A stretch of DNA of 40,240 bases from Cellulomonas fimi (GTDB lineage Bacteria; Actinomycetota; Actinomycetes; Actinomycetales; Cellulomonadaceae). The translations under genes were made by a program, and so were the position numbers. The notes below the pieces were generated by a model, which saw only the letters and a program-made list of their open reading frames with translations, was not told the DNA's origin and did no database searches. Positions 6,346-14,452 of this stretch are shown piece after piece. The stretch spans positions 1-40,240 of the forward strand of contig NZ_JAPESW010000034.1 in assembly GCF_028527925.1 (NCBI RefSeq), in the 5' to 3' direction. Numbering within the stretch: the first letter of the stretch is position 1; every line of letters starts with the position of its first letter.

Positions 6346-7683
6346 ATGGACACCACCGGCCGTCTTCCCTGGCCCAGCCTCCTCGTCCTCGGCGGGGCCA
6401 CCTTCGTGATGGTCACCGGCGAGATGCTCCCGACCGCGGTGCTGCCCGCGATGAGCGCCGACCTCGACGTCCCGCAGGCCCGCACCGGGCTGCTCGTGTC
6501 GTTGTGGGCGTTCACCGTCGTGGTCGCGACGTTCCCGCTGGTCCGGCTCACCGCCAGGTTCGACCGGCGGGCCGTCGTCGCCGCCGCGCTCGTGGTCTTC
6601 GCCGGCAGCGCCGCGCTCACTGCTCTCGCCCCGACGTACTCCGTCGCCGCGGGTGCACGCGTGGCAGGTGCCGCCGCGACCGGGCTGCTGTGGGCCGCCG
6701 TCAACACGCACACCGCCGACCTGGTGGCGCCGTCGCACCTCGCGCGCGCGATCGCGGTCGTCCTCGGCGGGGCCACGCTCGGGACCGTCCTGGGGACGCC
6801 GCTCGCGAACGTCGTCGCGCGGGCGTGGGACTGGCGCGGGGCGTTCGTGGCGCTCGCGGTCCTGGCGGTCGTCGCGGCGGCGCTGGTGCGGGCCATGGTG
6901 CTGCCGGCGGGTGCGCCCGTGCAGGGTGGCCGAGCCGCGGACGCGCGCGAGGGCGCGGACGGTGCCGGCGGTGCGGACGGTGCCGCCGGTGCGGACGACG
7001 GGCGAGGCGCGGAGGGCCGTGCGGGGGACGGCAGCGGTGCCGGGGTCGCGGGCGTCGGCGCAGCATCGCGTCCGTCGCTGCGGCCCGTGCTGGTCGTCGC
7101 CGCGCTGGTCGGCCTCGTGCTCGTCGGCCACTTCGCGGCCTTCACGTTCGTGACCCGCCTCGTCGAGCAACCCGCCGCGCACCTGCCCGGAGGCGTGAGC
7201 GGCCTGCTGCTCCTGTTCGGCGTCGCCTCCGCGGTGGGCGTCGCGGTCGTCGGGCGGGTCGGGGACCGGCGGCCCGGGGCGACGCTCGTGGTGACGACGG
7301 TCCTGGTCGCCGCCTCGCTCGTCGCGCTGCTGGCCGTCGGCGCGCACCCGGCGGTCGCCGTCCTCGTCGTCGCCGCGTGGGGCCTCACGACCGGTGCCCT
7401 CCCGCCGCTCGCGCAGACCGCGATCCTGCGCGCCGCGGGTCCCGAGCACCGCGCGACCGCGGGCACCGTCATCCCCGTCGTCTTCAACCTCGGGATCGCC
7501 GTCGGGGCGGCCCTGGGCGCGGCCGTCGTGGACCGGGCCGGCCCGGCCGCGCTCCCCGTGCCCGCCGCGGCCGTCGTCCTGGTCGCCGCCCTCGCGCTCA
7601 GCGCCGCCGGACGTCCGCGACGCGTCGCGACGACGTCGGCCGCCGATGTCGAGAACCGCGAGACGGCTCCGTTCCCCGGGTGA
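6346..7683 (+). CDS. MFS drug/metabolite exporter (DHA1-like)
   Basis: A 445-residue major facilitator with twelve predicted membrane segments. The first half shows the usual features of AraJ/Cmx-like exporters: an N-terminal MLPTAVLPAMSADLDV loop, RLTARFDRRAVV as the motif-A loop, and GGATLGTVLGTPLANVV in TM5 (motif C-like). The central cytosolic loop (about residues 188-243) is a long Gly/Ala/Asp-rich stretch built partly from an 18-bp tandem repeat. The start has no Shine-Dalgarno site and lies 7 bases after a -10 element. The MerR gene is divergent, so substrate-induced expression is likely. Its last codons contain the promoter of the next gene. The substrate is unknown; chloramphenicol-like drugs are one guess from family resemblance. 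Confidence 0.92.
   Translation: MDTTGRLPWPSLLVLGGATFVMVTGEMLPTAVLPAMSADLDVPQARTGLLVSLWAFTVVVATFPLVRLTARFDRRAVVAAALVVFAGSAALTALAPTYSVAAGARVAGAAATGLLWAAVNTHTADLVAPSHLARAIAVVLGGATLGTVLGTPLANVVARAWDWRGAFVALAVLAVVAAALVRAMVLPAGAPVQGGRAADAREGADGAGGADGAAGADDGRGAEGRAGDGSGAGVAGVGAASRPSLRPVLVVAALVGLVLVGHFAAFTFVTRLVEQPAAHLPGGVSGLLLLFGVASAVGVAVVGRVGDRRPGATLVVTTVLVAASLVALLAVGAHPAVAVLVVAAWGLTTGALPPLAQTAILRAAGPEHRATAGTVIPVVFNLGIAVGAALGAAVVDRAGPAALPVPAAAVVLVAALALSAAGRPRRVATTSAADVENRETAPFPG
6955..6996 (+). repeat. 18-bp tandem repeat in the MFS central loop
   Basis: The unit GCGGACGGTGCCGGCGGT starts at 6955 and again at 6973 (one base change), with a partial third copy at 6991. It encodes ADGAGG-ADGAAG-AD and explains part of the unusually long, flexible central loop. 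Slippage could vary its copy number between strains. Confidence 0.7.
7647..7673 (+). promoter_or_regulatory. Probable ECF42-type promoter of the first DGPF gene
   Basis: TGTCGA (7647-7652) is followed by 17 bases and CGTT (7670-7673). This agrees with the published ECF42 signature (TGTCGA in the -35 region and CG followed by A or T, then C, in the -10 region) except for the final base. It lies inside the last codons of the MFS gene. The second DGPF gene has the same arrangement at 31604-31630. Autoregulation by the downstream sigma factor is inferred. Confidence 0.55.
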
Positions 7684-7724
7684 GAGTGCCAGTCTGGGCA
7701 CGACGAGCACGAGGAGTGAACGAC

Positions 7725-8167
7725 ATGCCGCGCTACCTGATCGGGGTCGACTTCCAGCCGGGGACCGACCCCACGCCGATGGAGGAGTGGACGCCCGAGG
7801 AGATCACCGCCCACCTCGACTACTACGCCGCGCTCAACCGGGAGCTCGAGGCGAACGGAGAGCTGGTCGAGTCGACGATCCTCACCGGCCCCGACCTGGC
7901 CAAGATCGTGCGCGTCGACGCGACCGGCGCGCCCGTCGTGACGGACGGCCCGTTCCCGGAGTTCAAGGAGTGGCTCGCGGGGTACCAGGTCGTCGACGTC
8001 GAGACGGAGGAGCGGGCGGTCGAGATCGCTGCGCTCGTCTCGGCGGTGCCCGGCCGCGGCGGTGTCCCGACGGGCCAGCCGATCCACCTGCGACGCGTCA
8101 TGGACGACGGCGGTGCGTCCGACGTCGAGGGCATGCGCGAGTACCTGCGCACCGCGGACGGCGTCGC

Positions 8168-8171
<4 letters not shown>
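7725..8171 (+). CDS. YCII/DGPF-domain protein paired with ECF42 (copy 1)
   Basis: A 148-residue protein of the YCII-related (DGPF) family. The start is fixed by GAGGAG at 7711-7716, 8 bases upstream. The hallmark VVTDGPFPEFKEWLAGYQVVDV lies at about residues 66-87. Family members fold as small ferredoxin-like dimers; their enzymatic role is not established. It overlaps the following ECF42 sigma gene by 4 bases, the standard arrangement of this group, in which DGPF genes are usually the sigma factor's targets. Its C-terminus (from about residue 120) is longer than in the second copy. It is probably expressed from the promoter at 7647-7673. Confidence 0.9.
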
Positions 8172-9388
<1,217 letters not shown>

Positions 9389-9437
9389 CCTCGCCTGCCT
9401 GACCCCGCCCGCCTCGCGCGCCCGACGCGAGCGGGGT

Positions 9438-9492
9438 CGAGACCGACATGGTGGCCGTTCGCGGCGCCCGAGCGGCAGCCATGTCGGTCTCG
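9438..9492. repeat. Long near-perfect palindrome between convergent genes
   Basis: CGAGACCGACATGG (9438-9451) and CCATGTCGGTCTCG (9479-9492) are perfectly complementary, and the pairing continues inward with two mismatches (GCCG with CGGC). The whole 55 bases can fold into a long cruciform or hairpin. It sits between the converging sigma and hydrolase genes, so it may terminate both; its length and symmetry also suit an intergenic repeat family. I see no second copy in this window. Confidence 0.7.
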
Positions 9493-9506
9493 CGCGCCTC
9501 GCGGCG

Positions 9507-10358
9507 TCAGGCAGCCGTCGGCGGGGCCGGCCAGAGGGTCTCGCGGAGGCGGGCGGCGAACGCGGGCGGGTCCTCGACGAAGCCGATGTGGTCGCTCGGG
9601 AACAGGACCGGCTCGACGCCGAGCAGGGCGGCGAGCGCACGCGACGAGCGGTCGCACAGCTGCCCGGCGGACTCCTCGCCGATGCCCACGACGACGCGCG
9701 TCGGCGAGGTGCGCAGCGCGTCCACGTCAGGCCGGTAGCGGACCGTCGGCCACAGCATGTGCGCGAACTGCATGTGGTCGTCGGCGACGTCCTGCGGCGT
9801 CCGGTCCCCGCCGAACATCTGCTCGACCAGCTCGGGCGGCATCGGGATGTCCGCGATCTCCATGAACTGCTGCCACGCCCCGACGACGTCGCCCGACAGG
9901 TGCGTGTCGACCATGCGCCGGGTCCGCACGGCGAGCTCGGCGTCGTCAGGCAGGACCGCGTGCAGCGGCGGCTCGTGCGCGAGCACGACCCGGGCGGCGT
10001 CGGGGTGCCGGGTCGCCAGGTCGAGCACGGTCACCGCACCACCGGACGACCCGAGCACGAGCTCCGCAGGCCCGAGCCCCACGTGCGCGACCAGCGCCGC
10101 CACGTCGTCCGCGCGCAGCTCGACCGTCGCGTCGGCGTCCGGGTCGACGACCGTCGACCGGCGGATGCCGCGCGGGTCGGTCGTGAGGACCGTCCGGTCC
10201 GTCGCCAGCAGGTCGGCGAGCGGCGCGAACGCGTCGGCGTCCATCGGCGCCGCGACGAGCACGACGAGCGGGCCGGACCCGCGTACCTCGTAGTGCAGCC
10301 GGGCGTCGCCCACGTCGAGCAGGCCGGTCGTCGGGGCGGTCACGGGTGTCGCAGTCAT
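9507..10358 (-). CDS. Alpha/beta hydrolase
   Basis: A 283-residue cytosolic alpha/beta-hydrolase-fold protein. Visible landmarks are the oxyanion strand region (PLVVLVAAPMDADAFAPL), a DPRGIRRS turn typical of the family, the nucleophile elbow GSSGG (VLGSSGGAVTVLDLA), a cap region in the middle and a terminal His in SDHIGFVEDP. The catalytic acid probably lies in the RVVVGIGEES segment, where an Asp would be usual, so its identity is uncertain. The ATG start has GGAGGA a few bases upstream. Substrate unknown; such proteins are often esterases, haloperoxidase-like or degradative hydrolases. Its end faces the sigma-factor gene across a palindrome. Confidence 0.88.
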   Translation of the reverse strand: MTATPVTAPTTGLLDVGDARLHYEVRGSGPLVVLVAAPMDADAFAPLADLLATDRTVLTTDPRGIRRSTVVDPDADATVELRADDVAALVAHVGLGPAELVLGSSGGAVTVLDLATRHPDAARVVLAHEPPLHAVLPDDAELAVRTRRMVDTHLSGDVVGAWQQFMEIADIPMPPELVEQMFGGDRTPQDVADDHMQFAHMLWPTVRYRPDVDALRTSPTRVVVGIGEESAGQLCDRSSRALAALLGVEPVLFPSDHIGFVEDPPAFAARLRETLWPAPPTAA

Positions 10359-10589
10359 CGGGTCCTCCGTCGTCGTTCCGGGTGCGTGAGTCGTGCGGGT
10401 GCGGTGCCTGCGGGCGCGTGCCTGCGGGTGGCGGTGCCGCCGTCGACGACCGCACCTGCCCTACGGACCACCGACCACGCGCCGACTCATCGGCCCGCCC
10501 CCGTCGTGCGGACCACCGGCCCGCGGCGCAGCATGGAGAGACGCTCCAGCAGTGCGGCGTCCCGGCTGGACCGAGCAGGGGAGCACCCC

Positions 10590-10772
10590 ATGGGCATCGA
10601 CGACCTGGGTGACAAGGCGTCCGACGCGCTGAAGAGCGACAAGGGCGAGAACGCCAGCGACACCGCGCTGGACAAGGGCGCCGACGCGGCGTCGTCCGCG
10701 ACGGGCGGCTCGCACGACGAGCAGATCGACAAGGCGCAGGACGCGGCGGACCAGAGGCTCGGCGACCAGTAG
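10590..10772 (+). CDS. Small antitoxin-like protein (MT0933/Rv0909 family)
   Basis: A 60-residue, highly charged, Lys/Asp/Ala-rich helical protein. ATG at 10590 is preceded by GGGGAG 6-7 bases away. The pattern of GDKASDALKSDKG, a short Gly-Gly-Ser hinge and DEQIDKAQDAADQRLGD is that of the actinobacterial antitoxin family typified by M. tuberculosis Rv0909/MT0933. In this window no toxin gene is adjacent: the neighbours are a divergent hydrolase and a convergent phosphoesterase. Many proteins of this pattern are orphans and resemble CsbD-like stress proteins, so a toxin-antitoxin role is only a family label. Confidence 0.7.
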   Translation: MGIDDLGDKASDALKSDKGENASDTALDKGADAASSATGGSHDEQIDKAQDAADQRLGDQ

Positions 10773-10800
10773 CCACCGACTGCCGGCAGCGCCCCGGGCG

Positions 10801-11583
10801 TCAGCGCGATGCCGCGGCGTCCGGGGCGCGCAGGCCGCGCTCGGCGTGGAACCCGCGGTACACGGCTGTCCGCAGCTCGATCGCGTACGCCTCGACGGTC
10901 GGCATCCCCGCGGCGACCGCTACGGCGATCTCCGCCTCGACGTCGTACGGCACGCGCACGACCGTCAGCGCGAACGGGTCGGACCGCGTGCCGCCCACGA
11001 CGCCCTCGAGCACGAGGTAGGACGCCGTCGGCTCGTCCAGCGGGTTGCCGACGCTGCCCGCGTTCGCGAGCGTGCGGCCCTCGCGCGTCTCGACGTACAC
11101 GTCGTGCACGTCGCCGTAGACGACCAGGTCGGGCGTCGGGCCGTCGCCCGTCAGCGGAGTCGTCGCGAACATGCCGTCGAACTCGTCGTCGGTGTGCTGG
11201 AAGAACACGCGCGTGTAGACGCTCGTCGCGGACGCGTGGAACAGCCGCACGTGCCGCCCGGAGACGACGAGGTCGTGCGACAGCGGCAGGGACGTCAGCC
11301 ACGCGCGGTCGTCGGCGGTGAGCTCGTCGCGCCACCAGGTCACGGACGGGTCGTCGAACGGTCCCGGGCCCGGCATGAAGTCGTCCCAGTTGCCGCGGAC
11401 GGTGACCGCGCAGCGCTCGCGGGTGCGCGCGACGGCGGCCGAGCCGCGCGGACCCTTGCCCGCGACGTCGCCGAGGTTGAGGACCGTCCCGACCCCGCGG
11501 GCGTCGATGTCGGCGAGCACCGCGTCGTACGCCGTCATGTTGCCGTGCACGTCGGACACCAGCGCGATGCGCTCGACCGGCAC
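10801..11583 (-). CDS. Metallophosphoesterase
   Basis: A 260-residue calcineurin-like phosphoesterase. The family metal-site motifs appear in order: SDVHGN, NLGDVAGKGP, RGNWDD (Trp where many have His), a mid-protein FHAS and GDVHDVYV. The ending motif LANAGSVGNP is typical of the YfcE/ApaH-like branch. Residues then run into a variable C-terminal tail. It could act on a cyclic or linear nucleotide or on a phosphodiester; the substrate is not predictable. I prefer GTG at 11583 (MPVERIALVSDVHGN) because GGGGGTGG lies suitably upstream; GTG at 11592 would touch that site. A -10-like TAGCCT lies at 11614-11619. It is divergent from the P450 gene. Confidence 0.9.
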   Translation of the reverse strand: MPVERIALVSDVHGNMTAYDAVLADIDARGVGTVLNLGDVAGKGPRGSAAVARTRERCAVTVRGNWDDFMPGPGPFDDPSVTWWRDELTADDRAWLTSLPLSHDLVVSGRHVRLFHASATSVYTRVFFQHTDDEFDGMFATTPLTGDGPTPDLVVYGDVHDVYVETREGRTLANAGSVGNPLDEPTASYLVLEGVVGGTRSDPFALTVVRVPYDVEAEIAVAVAAGMPTVEAYAIELRTAVYRGFHAERGLRAPDAAASR

Positions 11584-11653
11584 GACGACCACCCCCAGGT
11601 CTGGACGAGCGTCAGGCTAACCGGTCGCGATGGCCGCCGCGGGCGGTCCGACC

Positions 11654-11665
11654 TACGCTCCGGGC
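11654..11665 (+). promoter_or_regulatory. Leaderless-type -10 of the P450 gene
   Basis: TACGCT (11654-11659) fits TANNNT and is followed by 6 bases and the ATG at 11666. No convincing -35 is visible. It supports the shorter P450 start over an in-frame ATG at 11630. Confidence 0.45.
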
Positions 11666-12928
11666 ATGACGGCTCCCGTGGAGGCCGGTGGCTGCCCGGC
11701 CCGCAAGCTCACGCAGCCCGGCGACGGGACGGCGCCCGACCTCGAGCAGGTCGGTGAGAGGCGCTGGCGCATCCGCTCGTTCGAGCTCGCGCGCACCGTC
11801 CTGCGGCACCCGGAGCACACGCGGCAGGCCGGGTTCAACGCGGAGAACTTCCACCGGACGGGCGGCGCGGGCGGCACGACGGGCCCGCGGATCCGGCCGC
11901 CGATCCTCTACCTCGAGGGCGAGCAGCACCACGCGCAGCGGCGGGCGGCCGCGCGGTTCTTCGCACCGCGCACGGTCGAGTCGTACCGCCCGTGGCTGGA
12001 GTCGACGGCCCGGCGGCTGGTCGCGACCGTCGGCCCGGACGCGTGGTCGGACGTCGCACGGCTCGCGATGGGCATGGCGGTGCAGGTCGCGGCGACGGTC
12101 ATCGGCATCGACCGCGCGTCGTCGGCGGGTCTGCACCGCCGGCTCGACACCTTCTTCGCCCCTGACCCGCCCGCCGCCGGCCCGTGGCTGCGGCGGTGGC
12201 TCGCGGCGCGGCGCAGCACCGCGATGCTGCGGTTCTACCTGTTCGACGTGCGCCCGGCGATCCGCTCACGCCGGCGTCGTCGTCGCGACGACCTCATCAG
12301 CCGCCTGCTCGACGACGGTTTCAGCGACCTCGACGTCCTCACCGAGTGCGTGACGTACGCGGCCGCGGGCATGGCGACGACGCGGGAGCTCATCACCGCG
12401 GCCGTCTGGCACCTGCTCGACGACGACGTGCTGCGCGCCCGGTACCGCGTCGCGCGGCGCGACGAGCGGCTCGCGATCCTCGACGAGGTGCTGCGGCTCG
12501 AACCGGTCGTCGCGCACGTCCTGCGCGAGACGACGGCACCCCTGACCCTCGACGGTCCCGACGGCCCGGTGCACGTGCCGGCCGGGTCGGTGCTGGACGT
12601 CGACGTGCGGGCCGCGAACGCCGACGCGCGCGTCGCGGGTGCCGACGGCGACCGGCTGTGCCCGGGGCGCGCCGTCCCACGCGCGGTCCCGCCGACCCTG
12701 CTGAGCTTCGGGGACGGGCACCACAAGTGCCCCGGCGCACCGCTCGCGATGGCCGAGACGGAGGCGTTCGTCACGACGCTCCTGGCCGTCGACCTGGAGG
12801 TCGCGGGGCCGCCCGTCGTGCGGTGGAACGAGGTCGCGCAGGGGTACGACCTGGTCGACCTGCGGGTGCGTCGGGCGACCCCGAGGACGACCGCGGCGAC
12901 CGCTGCGGCGGCGACCTCGACGGCCTGA
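11666..12928 (+). CDS. Cytochrome P450
   Basis: A 420-residue soluble bacterial P450. The heme motif FGDGHHKCPG places the thiolate ligand at about Cys355. The K-helix ExxR is EVLR (Glu274/Arg277). The I-helix reads AAAGMATTRELI: the usual acidic residue before the conserved Thr is Ala, so the normal acid-alcohol pair for proton delivery is incomplete. This variant occurs in some actinobacterial P450s and can indicate altered oxygen activation or a substrate carboxylate that fills the role. No ferredoxin or reductase gene is adjacent. The start at 11666 is supported by a -10 element 6 bases upstream. Substrate unknown. Confidence 0.93.
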   Translation: MTAPVEAGGCPARKLTQPGDGTAPDLEQVGERRWRIRSFELARTVLRHPEHTRQAGFNAENFHRTGGAGGTTGPRIRPPILYLEGEQHHAQRRAAARFFAPRTVESYRPWLESTARRLVATVGPDAWSDVARLAMGMAVQVAATVIGIDRASSAGLHRRLDTFFAPDPPAAGPWLRRWLAARRSTAMLRFYLFDVRPAIRSRRRRRRDDLISRLLDDGFSDLDVLTECVTYAAAGMATTRELITAAVWHLLDDDVLRARYRVARRDERLAILDEVLRLEPVVAHVLRETTAPLTLDGPDGPVHVPAGSVLDVDVRAANADARVAGADGDRLCPGRAVPRAVPPTLLSFGDGHHKCPGAPLAMAETEAFVTTLLAVDLEVAGPPVVRWNEVAQGYDLVDLRVRRATPRTTAATAAAATSTA

Positions 12929-13045
12929 CGCGGTGTGCTCCGGACGACATCGGCGACCGCCGGTGGGCCGTCGCCGGGCACTGCGTCGAGGAGCCGTAGG
13001 GTGTGCGGAGCGTCGCGCCGCGGCGCCCGACGAAGGGATCCCGAC

Positions 13046-13810
13046 GTGTCGCTGCAGCCCGACACCCAGCCCGAGACGCCGGCGTCCGCGCACGAGCCCG
13101 TGCGGGTGCGCGACGACGTCACCGTCGAGCTCGTGCGGCACTCCGCGCACGACGCGGACGTGCTGTTCGCGGCCCGGGTGTCGACGGCCGGCGAGGCGTC
13201 GCTCGAGGAGCTCGAGAAGGACGCGAGCCGCTCGCAGGGCCTCATCAACTACCTCATGCGGGACCGGCACGGCACGCCGTTCGAGCACAACTCGATGACC
13301 TTCTTCGTCTCGGCGCCGATCTTCGTGTTCCGCGAGTTCCACCGGCACCGCGCGGGCTTCTCCTACAACGAGGAGTCGGGCCGGTACCGCGAGCTGCAGC
13401 CGGTGTTCTACGTCCCGTCGCCCGAGCGCAAGCTCGTGCAGCAGGGCAAGCCGGGCCGGTACGAGTTCGTCGACGGCACCCCCGAGCAGCACGACGTCGT
13501 GTCGCGCTCGATGCTCGAGGCGTACCAGGGTGCGTACGACGCCTACCAGGACATGCTGGCCGCCGGGGTGGCCCGTGAGGTCGCGCGCGCGGTGCTGCCC
13601 GTGGGCCTGTTCTCGTCGATGTACGCGACGTGCAACGCGCGCTCGCTCATGCACTTCCTGTCGCTGCGCACCAAGGACGAGCGCGCGACGGTCCCGTCGT
13701 TCCCGCAGCGCGAGATCGAGATGGTCGCCGAGCGCATGGAGTCCCTCTGGGCGGGCCTGATGCCCCTGACGCACGCCGCGTTCAACGCCCACGGCCGCGT
13801 CGCCCCCTGA
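13046..13810 (+). CDS. thyX: FAD-dependent thymidylate synthase
   Basis: A 254-residue ThyX, which makes dTMP from dUMP using methylene-tetrahydrofolate and reduced FAD. The signature RHRAGFSYNEESGR (starting at about residue 100) matches the ThyX RHRX7S motif. Other conserved parts are HGTPFEHN, VLPVGLFSSMYATCNARSLMHFLSLR and the C-terminal EIEMVAERME helix. The start is GTG at 13046, preceded by GAAGGGA; an upstream -10-like TAGGGT is at 12997-13002. The gene stands alone between the P450 and a convergent PspC gene. No thyA is visible here, which fits a ThyX-dependent actinobacterium but does not prove it. Confidence 0.97.
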   Translation: MSLQPDTQPETPASAHEPVRVRDDVTVELVRHSAHDADVLFAARVSTAGEASLEELEKDASRSQGLINYLMRDRHGTPFEHNSMTFFVSAPIFVFREFHRHRAGFSYNEESGRYRELQPVFYVPSPERKLVQQGKPGRYEFVDGTPEQHDVVSRSMLEAYQGAYDAYQDMLAAGVAREVARAVLPVGLFSSMYATCNARSLMHFLSLRTKDERATVPSFPQREIEMVAERMESLWAGLMPLTHAAFNAHGRVAP

Positions 13811-13864
13811 CCCACCCCCGACCCCTCACCCCACCCCTGCGCCTCGCGCGAGGTCGCTACTTCG

Positions 13865-13919
13865 CGCCGAGTTCGTCAGCTGCAGCTCACGAACTCGGCA
13901 CGGAGTGACGAACTCGGCG
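13865..13919. repeat. Three-arm inverted/direct repeat cluster
   Basis: CGCCGAGTTCGTCA (13865-13878) is the perfect reverse complement of TGACGAACTCGGCG (13906-13919), and a near copy of the latter, TCACGAACTCGGCA, lies between them (13887-13900). The first arm can pair with either later copy, giving alternative hairpins. It lies between converging thyX and pspC-like genes. A bidirectional terminator is the simplest reading; the switchable pairing is unusual. Confidence 0.75.
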
Positions 13920-14027
13920 ACACGGAGGGCGAGGTGGGACGGACGTCCGGTCGGTCTGGGGGCCGGCGGCGGAGACGACGCGGCGGCCGGACCCCCTCCA
14001 GGTCGCGGCCGCCGGTCATCGGTCGGG

Positions 14028-14273
14028 TCAGGCGCGCGGCGGCCCGTAGGCGTAGGCCGGCTGCGGGGACTCCGACGGCATGAGGATCCAGAGGATCGGG
14101 TAGACGAGGATCTGGCTGCCGGGGATGACCATGAGCAGCAGGACGAACAGCAGCCGAGCAGCCCACGGCGAGATGCCGAACCGCTGACCCAGGCCGGCGC
14201 AGACGCCGGCGAGGACGCGGCCCTGGACGGGTCGGACCAGTCCCTGGCGGCTCATCTGGTCGTGGATGTTCAC
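14028..14273 (-). CDS. PspC-domain membrane protein
   Basis: An 81-residue PspC-domain protein. The domain LVRPVQGRVLAGVCAGLGQRFGISPWAARLLFVLLLMVIPGSQILVYPILWILMPSE is complete and includes a membrane segment; the Tyr/Pro-rich tail is cytosolic or extracytosolic. PspC proteins sense or stabilise envelope stress, typically together with PspA or a histidine kinase; neither is adjacent here. The start at GTG 14273 is decided by AGGAAGGA about 6 bases upstream; a longer upstream frame is not supported. Confidence 0.9.
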   Translation of the reverse strand: MNIHDQMSRQGLVRPVQGRVLAGVCAGLGQRFGISPWAARLLFVLLLMVIPGSQILVYPILWILMPSESPQPAYAYGPPRA

Positions 14274-14374
14274 GGGGGTTCCTTCCTGGGCCGCCGGACG
14301 CGACGGTCGCGTCTCGGCGGTGATCCCAGCCTCCTGCGCCGACCGCCCCCGCCACATCGGGGACCGACCCGGAC

Positions 14375-14411
14375 CGGACCCTGGGACCGGGGCTGCCGGC
14401 CTCAGGGTCCG
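14375..14411 (-). terminator. Hairpin downstream of the GH3 gene
   Basis: CGGACCCTG (14375-14383) and CAGGGTCCG (14403-14411) form a 9-bp stem 42 bases past the GH3 stop on the minus strand, before the PspC gene. It is a plausible terminator; no T-run follows. Confidence 0.45.
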
Positions 14412-14452
14412 CCCGTGCGTCCACGGGTGGACGCGGGTCGACGCGGGCGGGT

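Noticed and set aside
9438..9492. End of an insertion sequence
   Set aside because: There is no transposase gene, no second inverted repeat and no target duplication that I can see.
10590..10772. A toxin-antitoxin operon
   Set aside because: The small protein resembles an antitoxin family, but no toxin-like gene is adjacent on either side.
11630..11665. Earlier ATG for the P450 gene (adds 12 residues)
   Set aside because: The added residues precede a -10 element placed 6 bases before ATG 11666 and do not belong to the P450 fold.
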